A DNA stretch of 32,361 nt from Clostridiales bacterium (GTDB lineage Bacteria; Bacillota; Clostridia; Christensenellales; Borkfalkiaceae): assembly GCA_015055725.1 (NCBI GenBank), contig SVHO01000016.1:1-32361 (forward strand). The letters are read 5' to 3'. Under the pieces are notes generated by a model, which made no database searches, was not told the origin of the DNA, and saw only the letters and a program-made list of their open reading frames with translations. Of the stretch, positions 15,223 through 25,487 are shown piece after piece. The first letter of the stretch is position 1. Each line of letters opens with the position of its first letter. The position numbers and the translations under genes are program-made.

Positions 15223-17444
15223 CTAAAGTCGTCAACCCACCATTTATCGCCAAGCACTTTGTTTGGCGTTTTTATTTTTCTTGTCAACATTTCTTTTCCA
15301 AATACAATTTTGTTTTGAACCTTATAATAGGGAATAATTAAATATTGATAAGAATTATTTGGGTAAACATTTTTATCAATAAATGTAGAGTCTTTATTAT
15401 AGGTATCATAAAGCAAAGTTTTACCATTTCCATTTAATTTATAAATGAGCGCATTACTATTTTGTGTTAGACATAATTCTATGCGAATTTCATTGTGTTT
15501 TACTGATAAATTATAATTTTTTATAAAAGGGATTTTTCTACTATTCGACACAATGCTTTCATATGCTTTTTTAGTAAAAATTGCCTTAATAGTTGCTCGG
15601 TTAAAATCACTTTCATTTGATAAAATAACTTCTTTGTCTTTTTCATAACAATCTTTATCAATAAGTGTTTCAATAGCGTTTTTTGAACAATCAATAGGTT
15701 TTGGTGGTTGCTTATTATTATAAATACCACCCCAAATTTCTGAAGATAGCATCGAAGGGTATCCACCGCCAGTAATAAAGTTGTCTAAAAGACTGTTATC
15801 TTTTGCGCCAAACCATACGCCAATAACGTATTCTCCATTATACGATATGCAATAAGCATCACTATTTCCGTTTTTATTACCAACAGTTCCTGTTTTAGCA
15901 CAAACGTCAAACCCTAAAAAGCTAAGTTTTTTTGCCGTACCATTTAAAACAACGTTTTTAAGCATATCGTTCATAACGTCAACACTGTCAGGTTCAAACA
16001 CTTTTTGCTTATTTTTTGAGTAATTCATTGGGAAATTAATATTATTTTTTGTAATACTCTTAATCGTTGACGTTTTAGCTAATATTCCTTGATTTAAGAA
16101 AACGTTATATGCGTTTGCTATTTGTGTTAATTTTGCACCATTTTCAGTTGCCCCGAGCGCTAATGCCAAACTCTTGTCACTTTTAGTCGTTTTAACACCT
16201 AATTTATCTAAATAATTTATGCTATTATTCACACCTAAATAATTAAGAATTTTTACAGCACAAACGTTTGAACTAAACGCTAACGAGTCTTTTACGGATA
16301 TATCACCATAATATTTGTCGTTATAATTTGATGGCGAATAACCTGAAAAATCTGTTTTTTCATCTGATAGAATAGTATATGAATTTACTACGTTTTTTTC
16401 GATAGCAGGGGCATATACCGCTAAAGGTTTAATAATTGAGCCCATTTGCCGATAAACGTCACCACAAGTTGAAAAATAGGAAACAATTTCGCCGTTTTTA
16501 TTGATAACAACAATTGATTTATTACAATCGATTTCATTATAGTTTTTAATTTTTTCTCTAACAATTTCATCAATATAAGGCTCTAAAGTTGTTTTAACAA
16601 TTATTTCATGATTTTGATAAGGAAACTTTTCTGTTAATTCGTTTAACTCTTTTTTTGCTAAATAAGAAAAAGTATAATCATTGTTTTTATCCACTGTTCT
16701 TGTTTCAATTAGCTGTGCTTTTGCAAAATTAAATTCCTCTTTATTTATATAACCTTGTTCATGCATCAATTTTAGCACTAAATTTCTTCGTGCCATACAT
16801 TTTTCAGGGTTTAGAGTTGGGGAGTAATAAGAGGGGGCTTTAATTATCCCTGCTAAAATTGCGCTTTCGTTTATATTAAGCTCGTCTGGTTTTTTATCAA
16901 AATAATGTCTTGATGCGCTTGTTATTCCATAGCAATTATCACCAAAATAAATAGTGTTTAAGTATTTTTCTAAAATCTCATCTTTTGAAAATTCCCTTTC
17001 AAGTTTTGTTGTCAGTTTAATTTCGGCAAGTTTTCTTTTTAACGTTTTTTCATTAGATAAATGGGTGTTTTTTATCAGTTGTTGACTAATCGTTGACGCG
17101 CCTTCTTTTAGTGAAAAACTTTTAACGTTGTTAAGTATAGCACGAAACATACCTTTATAATCAATCCCACTATGTTTATAAAATCTTTTATCTTCAACAG
17201 CGATAAACGCCTTTTGAGTATGCGTGGGAATATTTTTTAATTCCGTCACTTCAACTCCGTTTGACTGCTCTGAAAACTTATTCCCGTCTACGTCTAAAAA
17301 AGTCACCGTACTTTCCAAGTTTATTAGTTTACTTTCATCTAACGCATAACTCTTTAACGTTAAACTTATAGAAAGCAAAACGCCACAAACAATTATAAAA
17401 ACACAAGATAGGGTAAAAAGAATAATTTTTAAACTTTTTTTCAT
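15219..17444 (-). CDS. Class A penicillin-binding protein (PBP1A type)
   Basis: A 741-residue bifunctional peptidoglycan synthase. A membrane anchor lies at about 8-30. The glycosyltransferase domain covers about 60-240, with catalytic Glu84 in AVEDKRFYKHSG and the EGASTISQQL and KLEREFSKDEILEKYLN motifs. The transpeptidase domain has the SxxK serine 336 (GSIIK), SSN at 391-393 and KTG at 517-519. A C-terminal tail of about 150 residues follows. All catalytic motifs are intact. The promoter is at 17474-17502 on the minus strand. The gene ends convergently with thiI. Confidence 0.94.
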   Translation of the reverse strand: MKKSLKIILFTLSCVFIIVCGVLLSISLTLKSYALDESKLINLESTVTFLDVDGNKFSEQSNGVEVTELKNIPTHTQKAFIAVEDKRFYKHSGIDYKGMFRAILNNVKSFSLKEGASTISQQLIKNTHLSNEKTLKRKLAEIKLTTKLEREFSKDEILEKYLNTIYFGDNCYGITSASRHYFDKKPDELNINESAILAGIIKAPSYYSPTLNPEKCMARRNLVLKLMHEQGYINKEEFNFAKAQLIETRTVDKNNDYTFSYLAKKELNELTEKFPYQNHEIIVKTTLEPYIDEIVREKIKNYNEIDCNKSIVVINKNGEIVSYFSTCGDVYRQMGSIIKPLAVYAPAIEKNVVNSYTILSDEKTDFSGYSPSNYNDKYYGDISVKDSLAFSSNVCAVKILNYLGVNNSINYLDKLGVKTTKSDKSLALALGATENGAKLTQIANAYNVFLNQGILAKTSTIKSITKNNINFPMNYSKNKQKVFEPDSVDVMNDMLKNVVLNGTAKKLSFLGFDVCAKTGTVGNKNGNSDAYCISYNGEYVIGVWFGAKDNSLLDNFITGGGYPSMLSSEIWGGIYNNKQPPKPIDCSKNAIETLIDKDCYEKDKEVILSNESDFNRATIKAIFTKKAYESIVSNSRKIPFIKNYNLSVKHNEIRIELCLTQNSNALIYKLNGNGKTLLYDTYNKDSTFIDKNVYPNNSYQYLIIPYYKVQNKIVFGKEMLTRKIKTPNKVLGDKWWVDDFS

Positions 17445-17473
17445 ACGAATTTAGTATGTAAAAGCAAAAAGTT

Positions 17474-17502
17474 ATTATACAAAACCTTATATAAATTGAC
17501 AA
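17474..17502 (-). promoter_or_regulatory. Promoter of the penicillin-binding protein gene
   Basis: On the minus strand TTGTCA (17497-17502) and TATAAT (17474-17479) are 17 bases apart. The -35 box is the reverse complement of the -35 box of the divergent miaB promoter shifted by one base, so the two promoters share the element TTGACAA. Confidence 0.75.
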
Positions 17503-17524
17503 ATCTTTTATAATGAGTTATGAT
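17496..17524 (+). promoter_or_regulatory. Promoter of the miaB-mutS-mutL-miaA operon
   Basis: TTGACA (17496-17501), a 17-base spacer and TATGAT (17519-17524) are close to the sigma-A consensus. The predicted start is at about 17531, directly before the ATG at 17532, and there is no ribosome binding site, so the mRNA may be leaderless. The -10 box covers an earlier ATG at 17520, which cannot be used from this promoter. Confidence 0.65.
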
Positions 17525-17531
17525 ATTTAGT

Positions 17532-18854
17532 ATGGAAAATTATACAAAGAAATATTTTATCACAACCTACGGTTGTCAAATGAATCTTCACGAATCTGAA
17601 AAAATTGCGGGCATACTAACTTCTATGGGATATTCTTTAGCAAAAAGCGAAGATTGCGCTGACGTTATCGTCTTTAATACTTGTTGTATACGCGAAAATG
17701 CTGAAGACCGCGCAGAAGGAAATATTGGTGCATTGAAACAACTAAAAAAAGCAAGAAAAGACGTTATTATTGCAGTTGGTGGGTGCATGACCCAACAAAA
17801 TGGTTTTGCAGAAAAACTACATAAAAAATTTCCTTTTGTTGATATAATTTTTGGAACGCATAACCTTGAAAACTTTAAAAGCTTGTTAACTAAAAAACTT
17901 GCGCAAAAAAAGTCGGTTATTGAAGTTTTAGAAAAAGAAACAGAGATTGTTGAAGGCACGCCAAAAACACGCACGAGTTATCCAAATGCATGGGTTAACA
18001 TTACCTATGGTTGCAATAATTTTTGTACCTATTGCATCGTGCCTTACGTTCGTGGTAGAGAACGTAGCCGTAAAATGCAAGATATTGTGAGCGAATGCGA
18101 ATCTCTAATCAAAGAAGGGTATAAAGAAATAACTTTGCTTGGACAAAACGTTAATTCTTATGGAAATGATTTACCTGACGCTAATTTTCCAACGTTAATT
18201 GAAAGAATTTCAAAAATTAACGGCAATTTTCGTTTGCGTTTTATGACAAATCACCCGAAAGACTTCAACGAAGATTTAATTAAGGCAATTGCTTCAAGTG
18301 ATAAAGTTTGCAAATCGGTACATTTACCCGTTCAAGCAGGGGCAAACCGCATTTTGAAGTTAATGAATAGAAAGTATACGAGAGAAGATTATTTAGAAAA
18401 AGTTAAACTTCTTAGAAAATACTTACCCGATATTAGCATAACAACCGACATCATGGTTGGTTTTCCAACGGAAACGGATAATGATTTTTACGATACAATC
18501 GACTTAGTTAAACAAGTTGAATTTGCAGGTGCTTTCACTTTTATTTATTCAAAAAGGGAGGGTACGCCGGCAAGTAAGATGGACGGGCAAATTGATGAAA
18601 ATGTTTCTAAAAAACGCATAACACAACTAATAGATTTGCAAAATTCAATCAACAGAAAACAGTCTGAATCTTATTTAGGTAAGACGGTTGAAATTTTATG
18701 CGAAGACTTTGATGAGAAGAAAAATATGTATATGGGTAGAGATACTTATGGCAGAATGGCTTATTTTACAAGTGAAAACAACGTTATCGGCCAATTTGTC
18801 AACGTTAAAATAACTAAAACGGGTGGAATTTCACTTTTAGGTATATTACAATAA
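17532..18854 (+). CDS. miaB: tRNA-2-methylthio-N6-dimethylallyladenosine synthase MiaB
   Basis: A radical-SAM methylthiotransferase of 440 residues from ATG 17532 (444 if the ATG at 17520 is used). The N-terminal UPF0004 domain carries the cluster cysteines in TYGCQMN, NTCCIREN and GGCM. The radical-SAM motif CNNFCTYC follows, and a C-terminal TRAM domain covers about the last 65 residues. It methylthiolates i6A37 in tRNA, the product of MiaA encoded four genes downstream. The later start was chosen because the promoter -10 box overlaps the earlier one. mutS follows after 15 bases. Confidence 0.94.
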   Translation: MENYTKKYFITTYGCQMNLHESEKIAGILTSMGYSLAKSEDCADVIVFNTCCIRENAEDRAEGNIGALKQLKKARKDVIIAVGGCMTQQNGFAEKLHKKFPFVDIIFGTHNLENFKSLLTKKLAQKKSVIEVLEKETEIVEGTPKTRTSYPNAWVNITYGCNNFCTYCIVPYVRGRERSRKMQDIVSECESLIKEGYKEITLLGQNVNSYGNDLPDANFPTLIERISKINGNFRLRFMTNHPKDFNEDLIKAIASSDKVCKSVHLPVQAGANRILKLMNRKYTREDYLEKVKLLRKYLPDISITTDIMVGFPTETDNDFYDTIDLVKQVEFAGAFTFIYSKREGTPASKMDGQIDENVSKKRITQLIDLQNSINRKQSESYLGKTVEILCEDFDEKKNMYMGRDTYGRMAYFTSENNVIGQFVNVKITKTGGISLLGILQ

Positions 18855-18869
18855 GTAGGGGAACTTACA

Positions 18870-21452
18870 ATGGCTTTATCACCAATGATGCAACATTATT
18901 TGCAAATAAAAGAAAACTACAAAGATTGCATAATCTTTTACAGGTTAGGCGATTTTTATGAAATGTTTTATGACGATGCCATTAAAGCGTCAACTTTGCT
19001 TGATTTAACGCTAACCGGCAGAGATTGTGGTTTAGAAGAGCGCGCACCAATGTGTGGCGTTCCTTTTCACGCTGCGGATAATTATATTGCAAAACTTGTT
19101 TCTTTTGGTGAAAAAGTTGCCATTTGCGAACAATTAACCGAAGCAAATGGCGGAAAAACACTCGTTCAAAGAGACGTTATTAAAGTTGTCACGGCTGGAA
19201 CGGTTATTAACAACGAACTTATTGATGATAGAACAAACAACTTTTTGGCGTCAGTTTATCAAGATAAAAATAAAATTGGTCTTTCTTGGGTTGATATAAC
19301 CACGGGGGAATTCTTCACAAGAAGTTTTTCAGGGGAAAAGGCCATATCATCATTTATAGATACGTTGGTTAAAATTGCACCAGTTGAAATAATTGCAAAT
19401 AATTTTGCTAGCGAAAATTTTTCACAATCTCCATTAGTTCAACATGGAATATTACCAAACTTTAACACTTACGCAGAAAGCACGTTTAACGTTAGCAACG
19501 CAAAAAATTGCATAGAAAAACATTTTAATACCCTAACTTTACAACATTTCGGAATAGAAAGCGACGGTGCTTGCATTAGCGCTTCCGGGGCGTTGCTTTC
19601 ATATCTTAACGAAACACAAAAGCACGCTTTAATAAACATCACGTCACTTAAAAAGGAAAGTGCTGATGATATTATGATGCTTGACGTTAACGCTATTAAA
19701 AATCTTGAACTTGTTAAAACACTTAGAGACGGCAAAAGATACGGCTCGTTGCTTTGGTTATTAGATAAAACTAAAACAGGGATGGGGGCACGAAAATTAC
19801 AAAGTTGGATTTTATCACCATTAAACGATATTGATAAGATAAATTATAGATTAAACGGCGTTGAAGATTTATTCAAAAATACCCTAATTCGAGAAAGCAT
19901 ATCAGAACTTTTAAGCGCCGTTAAAGACGTTTATCGTATTGCCGGAAAAATTTCAAACGGCAATTTAATGCCTAAAGATTGCGTGGCTTTGCGAAATTCG
20001 CTTGAAGTTTTACCAAGTATAAAATTTCAACTTTTAGGATTGCAATCTAATGTCCTTTGCGACGTTTCTAATTCAATTTTTGATTTTACCGACACCGCTA
20101 AATTACTTAAAGATGCTATCAGCGACGAACCGCCTACAAGCCTTAAAGACGGCGGATATATTAAAAAGGGATATAACGTTGAACTTGATGAGCTACGCCT
20201 TTTCAAAGAGAATAGCACTGTATGTATTGCAGAAATTGAAAACAGAGAACGCGAAAGAACTGGAATCAAAAACCTACGCATAGGCTATAACAGAGTCTTT
20301 GGGTATTTTATAGAAGTGACCAACTCTTTTAAGGAAAAAGTTCCTTATGACTATGTTCGCAGACAAACGCTTGCAAATGCAGAACGTTATATAACCGAAG
20401 AGTTAAAGGACCTTGAATTTAAAATTTTATCAAGTGAAGAAAAATTTCTTAAATTAGAATTATCACTTTATAACGAAATAAAAGAACATTTAGCATGCAA
20501 AATAGTTGAACTTAAAGATACTGCAGATGCGCTTTCCGTTCTTGACGTTTTAGTTTCTCTCGCTCGCGTTGCAAAAGAAAACAACTACACAAAACCCACC
20601 CTTTTAGATAGTTCTTGTGCGCTAAATTTAGTCGATTCTAGGCACCCTGTAGTTGAACGTACTTCAAAACAAAAATTTATTGCCAATGATTGTAGTTTAG
20701 ACACTAATGAAAACCGCATGATGATTATAACTGGACCAAATATGGCAGGTAAAAGTACGTACATGCGCCAAGTCGCTTTGATAACCCTTATGGCTCATAT
20801 TGGGTGTTTCGTCCCCGCAAAATACGCAGAAATTCCTTTAACCGATAAAATCTTTACGCGTATAGGGGCAAGTGATAATTTAATTTTAGACCAAAGCACT
20901 TTTATGGTTGAAATGACGGAAGTTGCAAGCATATTAAATAACGCAACGCCAAATAGTTTAATAATTTTAGACGAGATAGGGCGTGGAACAAGCACTTACG
21001 ATGGATTGAGTATCGCATGGGCAGTTGTTGAACACGTTTGCAATAATCTAAAAGCAAAAACGATATTCGCAACACATTATCACGAATTAACTAGCTTAGA
21101 AAACACTATGGAAGGTGTTAAAAACTTTAAGATTACCGTAAAAGAAATTCAAGGCGGAATAGTGTTCTTACGTAAAATAATGCGTGGTGGAGCAAATAGA
21201 AGCTTTGGTATTGAAGTTGCTGAACTTGCGGGTGTAAACACAAAAATTACCGACAGGGCAAAAGAAATACTAAAACAGCTTGAAAAATCTAACTTGTTAA
21301 AAAATACAGAAAGACAGGATTTTCAACCCGAACAGCAAATTAAAAAATCAGAAATAGAGCGTATTGTTTGCGATTTAGACTTGAACAACTTGTCGCCAAT
21401 GCAAGCCTTTAACGTTTTAGTTGACTTGCAAGAGAAAGTTAAGGATAGATAA
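18870..21452 (+). CDS. mutS: DNA mismatch repair protein MutS
   Basis: An 860-residue MutS. The mismatch-contacting F-x-E motif is in GDFYEMF (Phe29, Glu31). Core, lever and clamp domains follow, with Walker A GPNMAGKST (from residue 622) and Walker B LIILDEIGRGTSTYDGLSIAWA. The C-terminal tail has NLSPMQAFNVLVDLQ, as in other MutS proteins. It recognises mismatches and recruits MutL, whose gene begins 2 bases later. The start is ATG 18870 with an AAGTAGGGG region just upstream. Confidence 0.96.
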   Translation: MALSPMMQHYLQIKENYKDCIIFYRLGDFYEMFYDDAIKASTLLDLTLTGRDCGLEERAPMCGVPFHAADNYIAKLVSFGEKVAICEQLTEANGGKTLVQRDVIKVVTAGTVINNELIDDRTNNFLASVYQDKNKIGLSWVDITTGEFFTRSFSGEKAISSFIDTLVKIAPVEIIANNFASENFSQSPLVQHGILPNFNTYAESTFNVSNAKNCIEKHFNTLTLQHFGIESDGACISASGALLSYLNETQKHALINITSLKKESADDIMMLDVNAIKNLELVKTLRDGKRYGSLLWLLDKTKTGMGARKLQSWILSPLNDIDKINYRLNGVEDLFKNTLIRESISELLSAVKDVYRIAGKISNGNLMPKDCVALRNSLEVLPSIKFQLLGLQSNVLCDVSNSIFDFTDTAKLLKDAISDEPPTSLKDGGYIKKGYNVELDELRLFKENSTVCIAEIENRERERTGIKNLRIGYNRVFGYFIEVTNSFKEKVPYDYVRRQTLANAERYITEELKDLEFKILSSEEKFLKLELSLYNEIKEHLACKIVELKDTADALSVLDVLVSLARVAKENNYTKPTLLDSSCALNLVDSRHPVVERTSKQKFIANDCSLDTNENRMMIITGPNMAGKSTYMRQVALITLMAHIGCFVPAKYAEIPLTDKIFTRIGASDNLILDQSTFMVEMTEVASILNNATPNSLIILDEIGRGTSTYDGLSIAWAVVEHVCNNLKAKTIFATHYHELTSLENTMEGVKNFKITVKEIQGGIVFLRKIMRGGANRSFGIEVAELAGVNTKITDRAKEILKQLEKSNLLKNTERQDFQPEQQIKKSEIERIVCDLDLNNLSPMQAFNVLVDLQEKVKDR

Positions 21453-21454
21453 AT

Positions 21455-23329
21455 ATGAGTAAAATTAATCTATTAAGTAGCCAAATTTATAATAGAATAT
21501 CAGCAGGTGAAGTGGTTGAACGCCCTTTTTCTGTCGTTAAAGAATTAGTTGAAAACTCAATAGATGCGGGGGCAACCGAAATTTCTATTGATATATTAGA
21601 TGGTGGTGTTTCCTCTATAGTTGTTTCAGACAACGGCTCAGGCATTGAAAAATCTGAGCTCAAAAAAGCTTTATTACCGCACGCAACAAGTAAAATATCG
21701 ACAGTTAAAGACCTTGATAATATAACGTCTTTAGGTTTTAGAGGTGAAGCACTAGCATCAATTGCAGCAGTTTCTAAAATTCAAATTACGTCTAAACCAA
21801 AAGAACAAGAATTCGCTTCCAAGATAACTTGTGATGGTGGTCTTATTGGACAAATTGAAGATTGCGCGTTGAATAACGGAACGGAAATCATAGTAAAAAA
21901 CTTATTTTATAATACACCTGTTAGAGAAAAATTTCTTAAATCAGAAAGAGCAGAAGAAGGTGAAATTTCTTCAACGATAGCCCGTTTTATATTATCAAAC
22001 CCTCAGATTTCTTTTAAATATACCGCTAACAATAAAGTAATTTATCAATCTTTTGGCGAAGGGTTTGAATCTGCGATGATATGCGTTTATGGTGTAGACG
22101 TAATTAACAATTGTTATTACGTTGAAACGTTAAAAAACGGCATAGAAATTAAAGGCTATTTAGGAAAACATCATTTTACAAAAGGGAATAGAAGTTATCA
22201 AACGACGTTTATAAACGGGCGTTTTGTTCAAAATCAAACTGTTTCTTCAGCAATCGCAAACGCTTACTCAAATTACGTTATGAAACGTCAATATCCATTT
22301 TTCGTTCTAAGTTTAACTATTCCTACCGAAATTGTTGACGTAAACGTTCACCCTAATAAGTTAGACGTTAGATTTGCCAATAATCAAGTGGTTTATGGTT
22401 CGTTATATTCTATTGTTTCCAAGGTTTTAGACGGGGCAAAAGACGCCGTAAACATCGTAATTGATAACAATAATAATGTAAAGACAAATACTAATGAAAT
22501 TCAATACGATTATGTTAAACATAATTGTATTTTAAATGAAATAAAGAACTTTAAACAAGAAATTTTAGAGACAAAAAATTCATACAAGTTTGAATTAAGG
22601 GACGTTGCAAGCGCAACGCCTTCGTTAAAGTTAAATGAAGATCTTTCTTCTAAAAATGAAAAGGAAAAAGCCCCCGATATTTTTGCCGAAAACAAAGCCT
22701 TCTTAGATTCGTTAGAGAAAAAAAGTCAAATTAAACAAGAAGAAATTCTGTTAAATAGAGACATAAGATACGTTGGGCAAGCACTAAATACATTTTTAAT
22801 ATTTGAAGACGGAATAGATTTATATTTAATCGACCAACATGCGGGGCATGAAAGAATTTTGTTTGACCAACTTAATAAAGCGCTAAACGAACATGAAATT
22901 GTTTCTCAACCTTTATTAATTCCATTTGTTTTAAACGTTAACAATTCAGAATTTGAATTTTTAAGAGAAAAAGCATCGCTTTTAGCAAGTTTGGGAATTG
23001 AAATATCTGAATTCGGAAATAATTCTTTTAAGGTTGACAGCGTTCCATCGTTTTTAACCGAAATGAATTTAAGCAAATTCTTTAACGAGATTTTATCTGA
23101 AGCAAATTTATTAAAAGCGATAACAATAAATGATTTGCTGGTAGAAAAAATTGCGCAAAAAGCTTGTAAGTCAGCAATAAAATCAGGGGATAAACTTAAT
23201 GAAGAGCAGATTAAACTTTTGATTGATAAATTAAAAGATAATTTAGCATTAAAATGCCCACACGGAAGACCAATAACTGTAAAAATTACTAGAACGGAAA
23301 TTGATAAATGGTTCAAAAGAATAATTTAA
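21455..23329 (+). CDS. mutL: DNA mismatch repair protein MutL
   Basis: A 624-residue MutL. The N-terminal GHKL ATPase has ELVENSIDAGA, DNGSGI and GFRGEALASI. The C-terminal dimerisation and endonuclease domain carries DQHAGHERILFD (460-471), a CKSAIK segment and CPHGRPI. The usual nuclease motif is DQHA-x2-E-x4-E; here the last residue is Asp471, a conservative change. A nicking MutL fits a bacterium without MutH. The miaA start lies inside its last 22 bases. Confidence 0.95.
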   Translation: MSKINLLSSQIYNRISAGEVVERPFSVVKELVENSIDAGATEISIDILDGGVSSIVVSDNGSGIEKSELKKALLPHATSKISTVKDLDNITSLGFRGEALASIAAVSKIQITSKPKEQEFASKITCDGGLIGQIEDCALNNGTEIIVKNLFYNTPVREKFLKSERAEEGEISSTIARFILSNPQISFKYTANNKVIYQSFGEGFESAMICVYGVDVINNCYYVETLKNGIEIKGYLGKHHFTKGNRSYQTTFINGRFVQNQTVSSAIANAYSNYVMKRQYPFFVLSLTIPTEIVDVNVHPNKLDVRFANNQVVYGSLYSIVSKVLDGAKDAVNIVIDNNNNVKTNTNEIQYDYVKHNCILNEIKNFKQEILETKNSYKFELRDVASATPSLKLNEDLSSKNEKEKAPDIFAENKAFLDSLEKKSQIKQEEILLNRDIRYVGQALNTFLIFEDGIDLYLIDQHAGHERILFDQLNKALNEHEIVSQPLLIPFVLNVNNSEFEFLREKASLLASLGIEISEFGNNSFKVDSVPSFLTEMNLSKFFNEILSEANLLKAITINDLLVEKIAQKACKSAIKSGDKLNEEQIKLLIDKLKDNLALKCPHGRPITVKITRTEIDKWFKRII

Positions 23330-24237
23330 ATCCAAAAATTATCATTATTTGCGGTCCAACCGCCTCTGGAAAATCCGACCTTGCCGTTGAGTGCGCAAAA
23401 GCGCTTGATACACAAGTTATTTCTGCAGATTCAATGTATATATATAAAGGCTTGAATATTGGAACGGCTAAACCAACTTTAGCAGAAATGCAGGGTGTTA
23501 AACATCATCTTATAGACGTTGTTAATCCTAATGATAATTTTACCGTAAGTGAATATAAGAATCTTGCAACGCCTATAATTGACAATCTTATTAAAAATGG
23601 CAAAACCCCTATAATTTGTGGTGGAACAGGTTTTTATATAAATTCAATCCTATACGATTTATCGTATGGTAAAGGCAAAGAAGACCCCAAAATCCGAGAA
23701 AAATATAAAAAACTTTGTGAGACACACGGAAAAGAATACGTATATAATATCCTTAAAGCCGTTGACCCTGATAGCGCAAACAAATTACACCCAAACGACG
23801 TTAAAAGAGTTATTCGTGCCTTAGAAATTTTTGAAAATGGAACAAAAAAATCTGATATAATTGACGACTTAACCCCAAAATATGATTATTTAGCATACTC
23901 AATTGATTATCCGAGAGAGACGCTATATGATAGGATTAACTTAAGGGTTGACAACATGGTTAAAAAAGGCTTGCTTGAAGAAATTAAAAGACTTTTAGAT
24001 ATTGGCTTAACAAAAGAAAATCAATGTATGCAAGCGATTGGGTATAAAGAAATAATTGATTATTTTGATGGTAATTGCACTTTTGAACAGGCGGTTGAAA
24101 ACATTAAATTAAACACCCGCCATTATGCTAAAAGGCAAATAACTTTCTTTAAAAAAATGCCAAATCTAAAATATTTAGCACCAAATAATATCAAAATCTT
24201 AACGAATGAAATATTAAAGGACTTAAAAAATGATTGA
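23308..24237 (+). CDS. miaA: tRNA dimethylallyltransferase MiaA
   Basis: A 309-residue MiaA with the P-loop GPTASGKS (16-23), the DSMYIYKGLNIGTAKP segment, GGTGFYINS and the RQITFFKK region near the C-terminus. It transfers dimethylallyl to A37 of tRNAs reading UNN codons, making the substrate of MiaB. It overlaps mutL by 22 bases, and the next gene begins 8 bases before its end, so translation is probably coupled. The hfq gene often found after miaA is missing here. Confidence 0.96.
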   Translation: MVQKNNLNPKIIIICGPTASGKSDLAVECAKALDTQVISADSMYIYKGLNIGTAKPTLAEMQGVKHHLIDVVNPNDNFTVSEYKNLATPIIDNLIKNGKTPIICGGTGFYINSILYDLSYGKGKEDPKIREKYKKLCETHGKEYVYNILKAVDPDSANKLHPNDVKRVIRALEIFENGTKKSDIIDDLTPKYDYLAYSIDYPRETLYDRINLRVDNMVKKGLLEEIKRLLDIGLTKENQCMQAIGYKEIIDYFDGNCTFEQAVENIKLNTRHYAKRQITFFKKMPNLKYLAPNNIKILTNEILKDLKND

Positions 24238-25441
24238 CGAAAAATTAATTAAAACTTGCGAAGAAAAATTAGCTGAAAAATTCAAACAGCTTGAAGAAAC
24301 TGCTCTATATAATCAAGAAAAGATTTTATCTGCCTTTCAAAACAACCGTATTGCGTTGCGCCATTTTGTTGGAACGACGGGGTATGGTTATAACGACGAA
24401 GGCAGGGATACGTTGAATAAAGTTATTGCCGACGTTTTTAAGGCTCAGTCAGCAATTTGTTCACCGAATATCGTTTCAGGAACACACGCTCTTTCATTAT
24501 GTCTTTTTGGGGTTTTAATGCCTGGTAGCATCGCTCTTTGCATAACCGGAAAGCCTTATGACACTCTTAACGACGTTATATTTGGAGAAGGGAACGGCTC
24601 GTTAAAAGATTACGGCGTTAAATTTGACTATATCGACCTAAAAAACGGAAAAATCGATACGGACAAAATAGCCGAATATTTTAATCAAAACGGCAAACCC
24701 ACAATGGTTTATATGCAACGTTCTTGTGGGTATGATTGGCGAAATACGTTTTCAATAAACGATATTGAAAACGCAGTCAATTTCTTAAAAAGTTTAGGTT
24801 TTGACGGCTGTATTATGCTCGATAACTGTTATGGCGAATTTACAAATAAAAAAGAAGCAACTGAAGTTGGAGTAAACCTACTTGCAGGCTCAATGATTAA
24901 AAATATAGGTGGTGGAATCGCCCCAACGGGCGGATACGTTGTCGGTGACGAAAAATACGTTAATATGGTACAAAATAGACTAACAGCGCCATCAATCGGG
25001 GGCGAGGTAAGTTCATACGCATATGGCTATCAATATTATTATCAGGGCTTATTTTTAGCACCACACGTAGTTTTACAAGCGCTTAAAGGCTCAATGCTCT
25101 TTGGAGAAGTTTTAAGCGAGTTAGGATATGAAACTTCGCCCGCACCAAACACCATACCAAACGATATAATTCGTGCCATAAAGTTTGGAAACAAAGAATC
25201 TTTAATCAAATTTATTCAAAATATTCAAAAAAATTCACCCATTGACAGTTTTGTTGATGCTCTTCCATGGGCTATGCCAGGGTATGAAGATGAAGTAATT
25301 ATGGCTGCCGGTTGCTTTGTTCAAGGCGCATCAATTGAACTTTCTGCAGATGCACCGATTAAACCACCATATATCGCGTATATGCAAGGCGGTTTAACTT
25401 ACGAGCATTGTAAAATCGTGCTTAAAAATTTATCGTTATAA
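24230..25441 (+). CDS. PLP-dependent methionine gamma-lyase family protein (YnbB type)
   Basis: A 403-residue PLP fold-type I protein of the family also called aluminium resistance protein. The FVGTTGYGYNDEGRD start region, SGTHALS, the MLDNCYGEF segment (Asp198) and GSMIKNIGGGIAPTGGY with the probable PLP lysine 224 are clear. The true substrate of this family is not established. Its place between miaA and lexA is a common arrangement in low-GC Firmicutes. It overlaps miaA by 8 bases and closes the operon. Confidence 0.9.
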   Translation: MIDEKLIKTCEEKLAEKFKQLEETALYNQEKILSAFQNNRIALRHFVGTTGYGYNDEGRDTLNKVIADVFKAQSAICSPNIVSGTHALSLCLFGVLMPGSIALCITGKPYDTLNDVIFGEGNGSLKDYGVKFDYIDLKNGKIDTDKIAEYFNQNGKPTMVYMQRSCGYDWRNTFSINDIENAVNFLKSLGFDGCIMLDNCYGEFTNKKEATEVGVNLLAGSMIKNIGGGIAPTGGYVVGDEKYVNMVQNRLTAPSIGGEVSSYAYGYQYYYQGLFLAPHVVLQALKGSMLFGEVLSELGYETSPAPNTIPNDIIRAIKFGNKESLIKFIQNIQKNSPIDSFVDALPWAMPGYEDEVIMAAGCFVQGASIELSADAPIKPPYIAYMQGGLTYEHCKIVLKNLSL

Positions 25442-25448
25442 TAAGAAA

Positions 25449-25468
25449 GACACACCTTTTGGTGTGCC
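25449..25468. terminator. Small hairpin between convergent genes
   Basis: CACACC (25451-25456), loop TTTT and GGTGTG (25461-25466) form a compact stem between the ends of the PLP enzyme gene and lexA. Neither side has an ideal T run immediately after the stem (CTTTCTT on the minus strand), so it is a probable but not strong terminator. Confidence 0.5.
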
Positions 25469-25487
25469 AAAAAAGTAATAAAAACAA

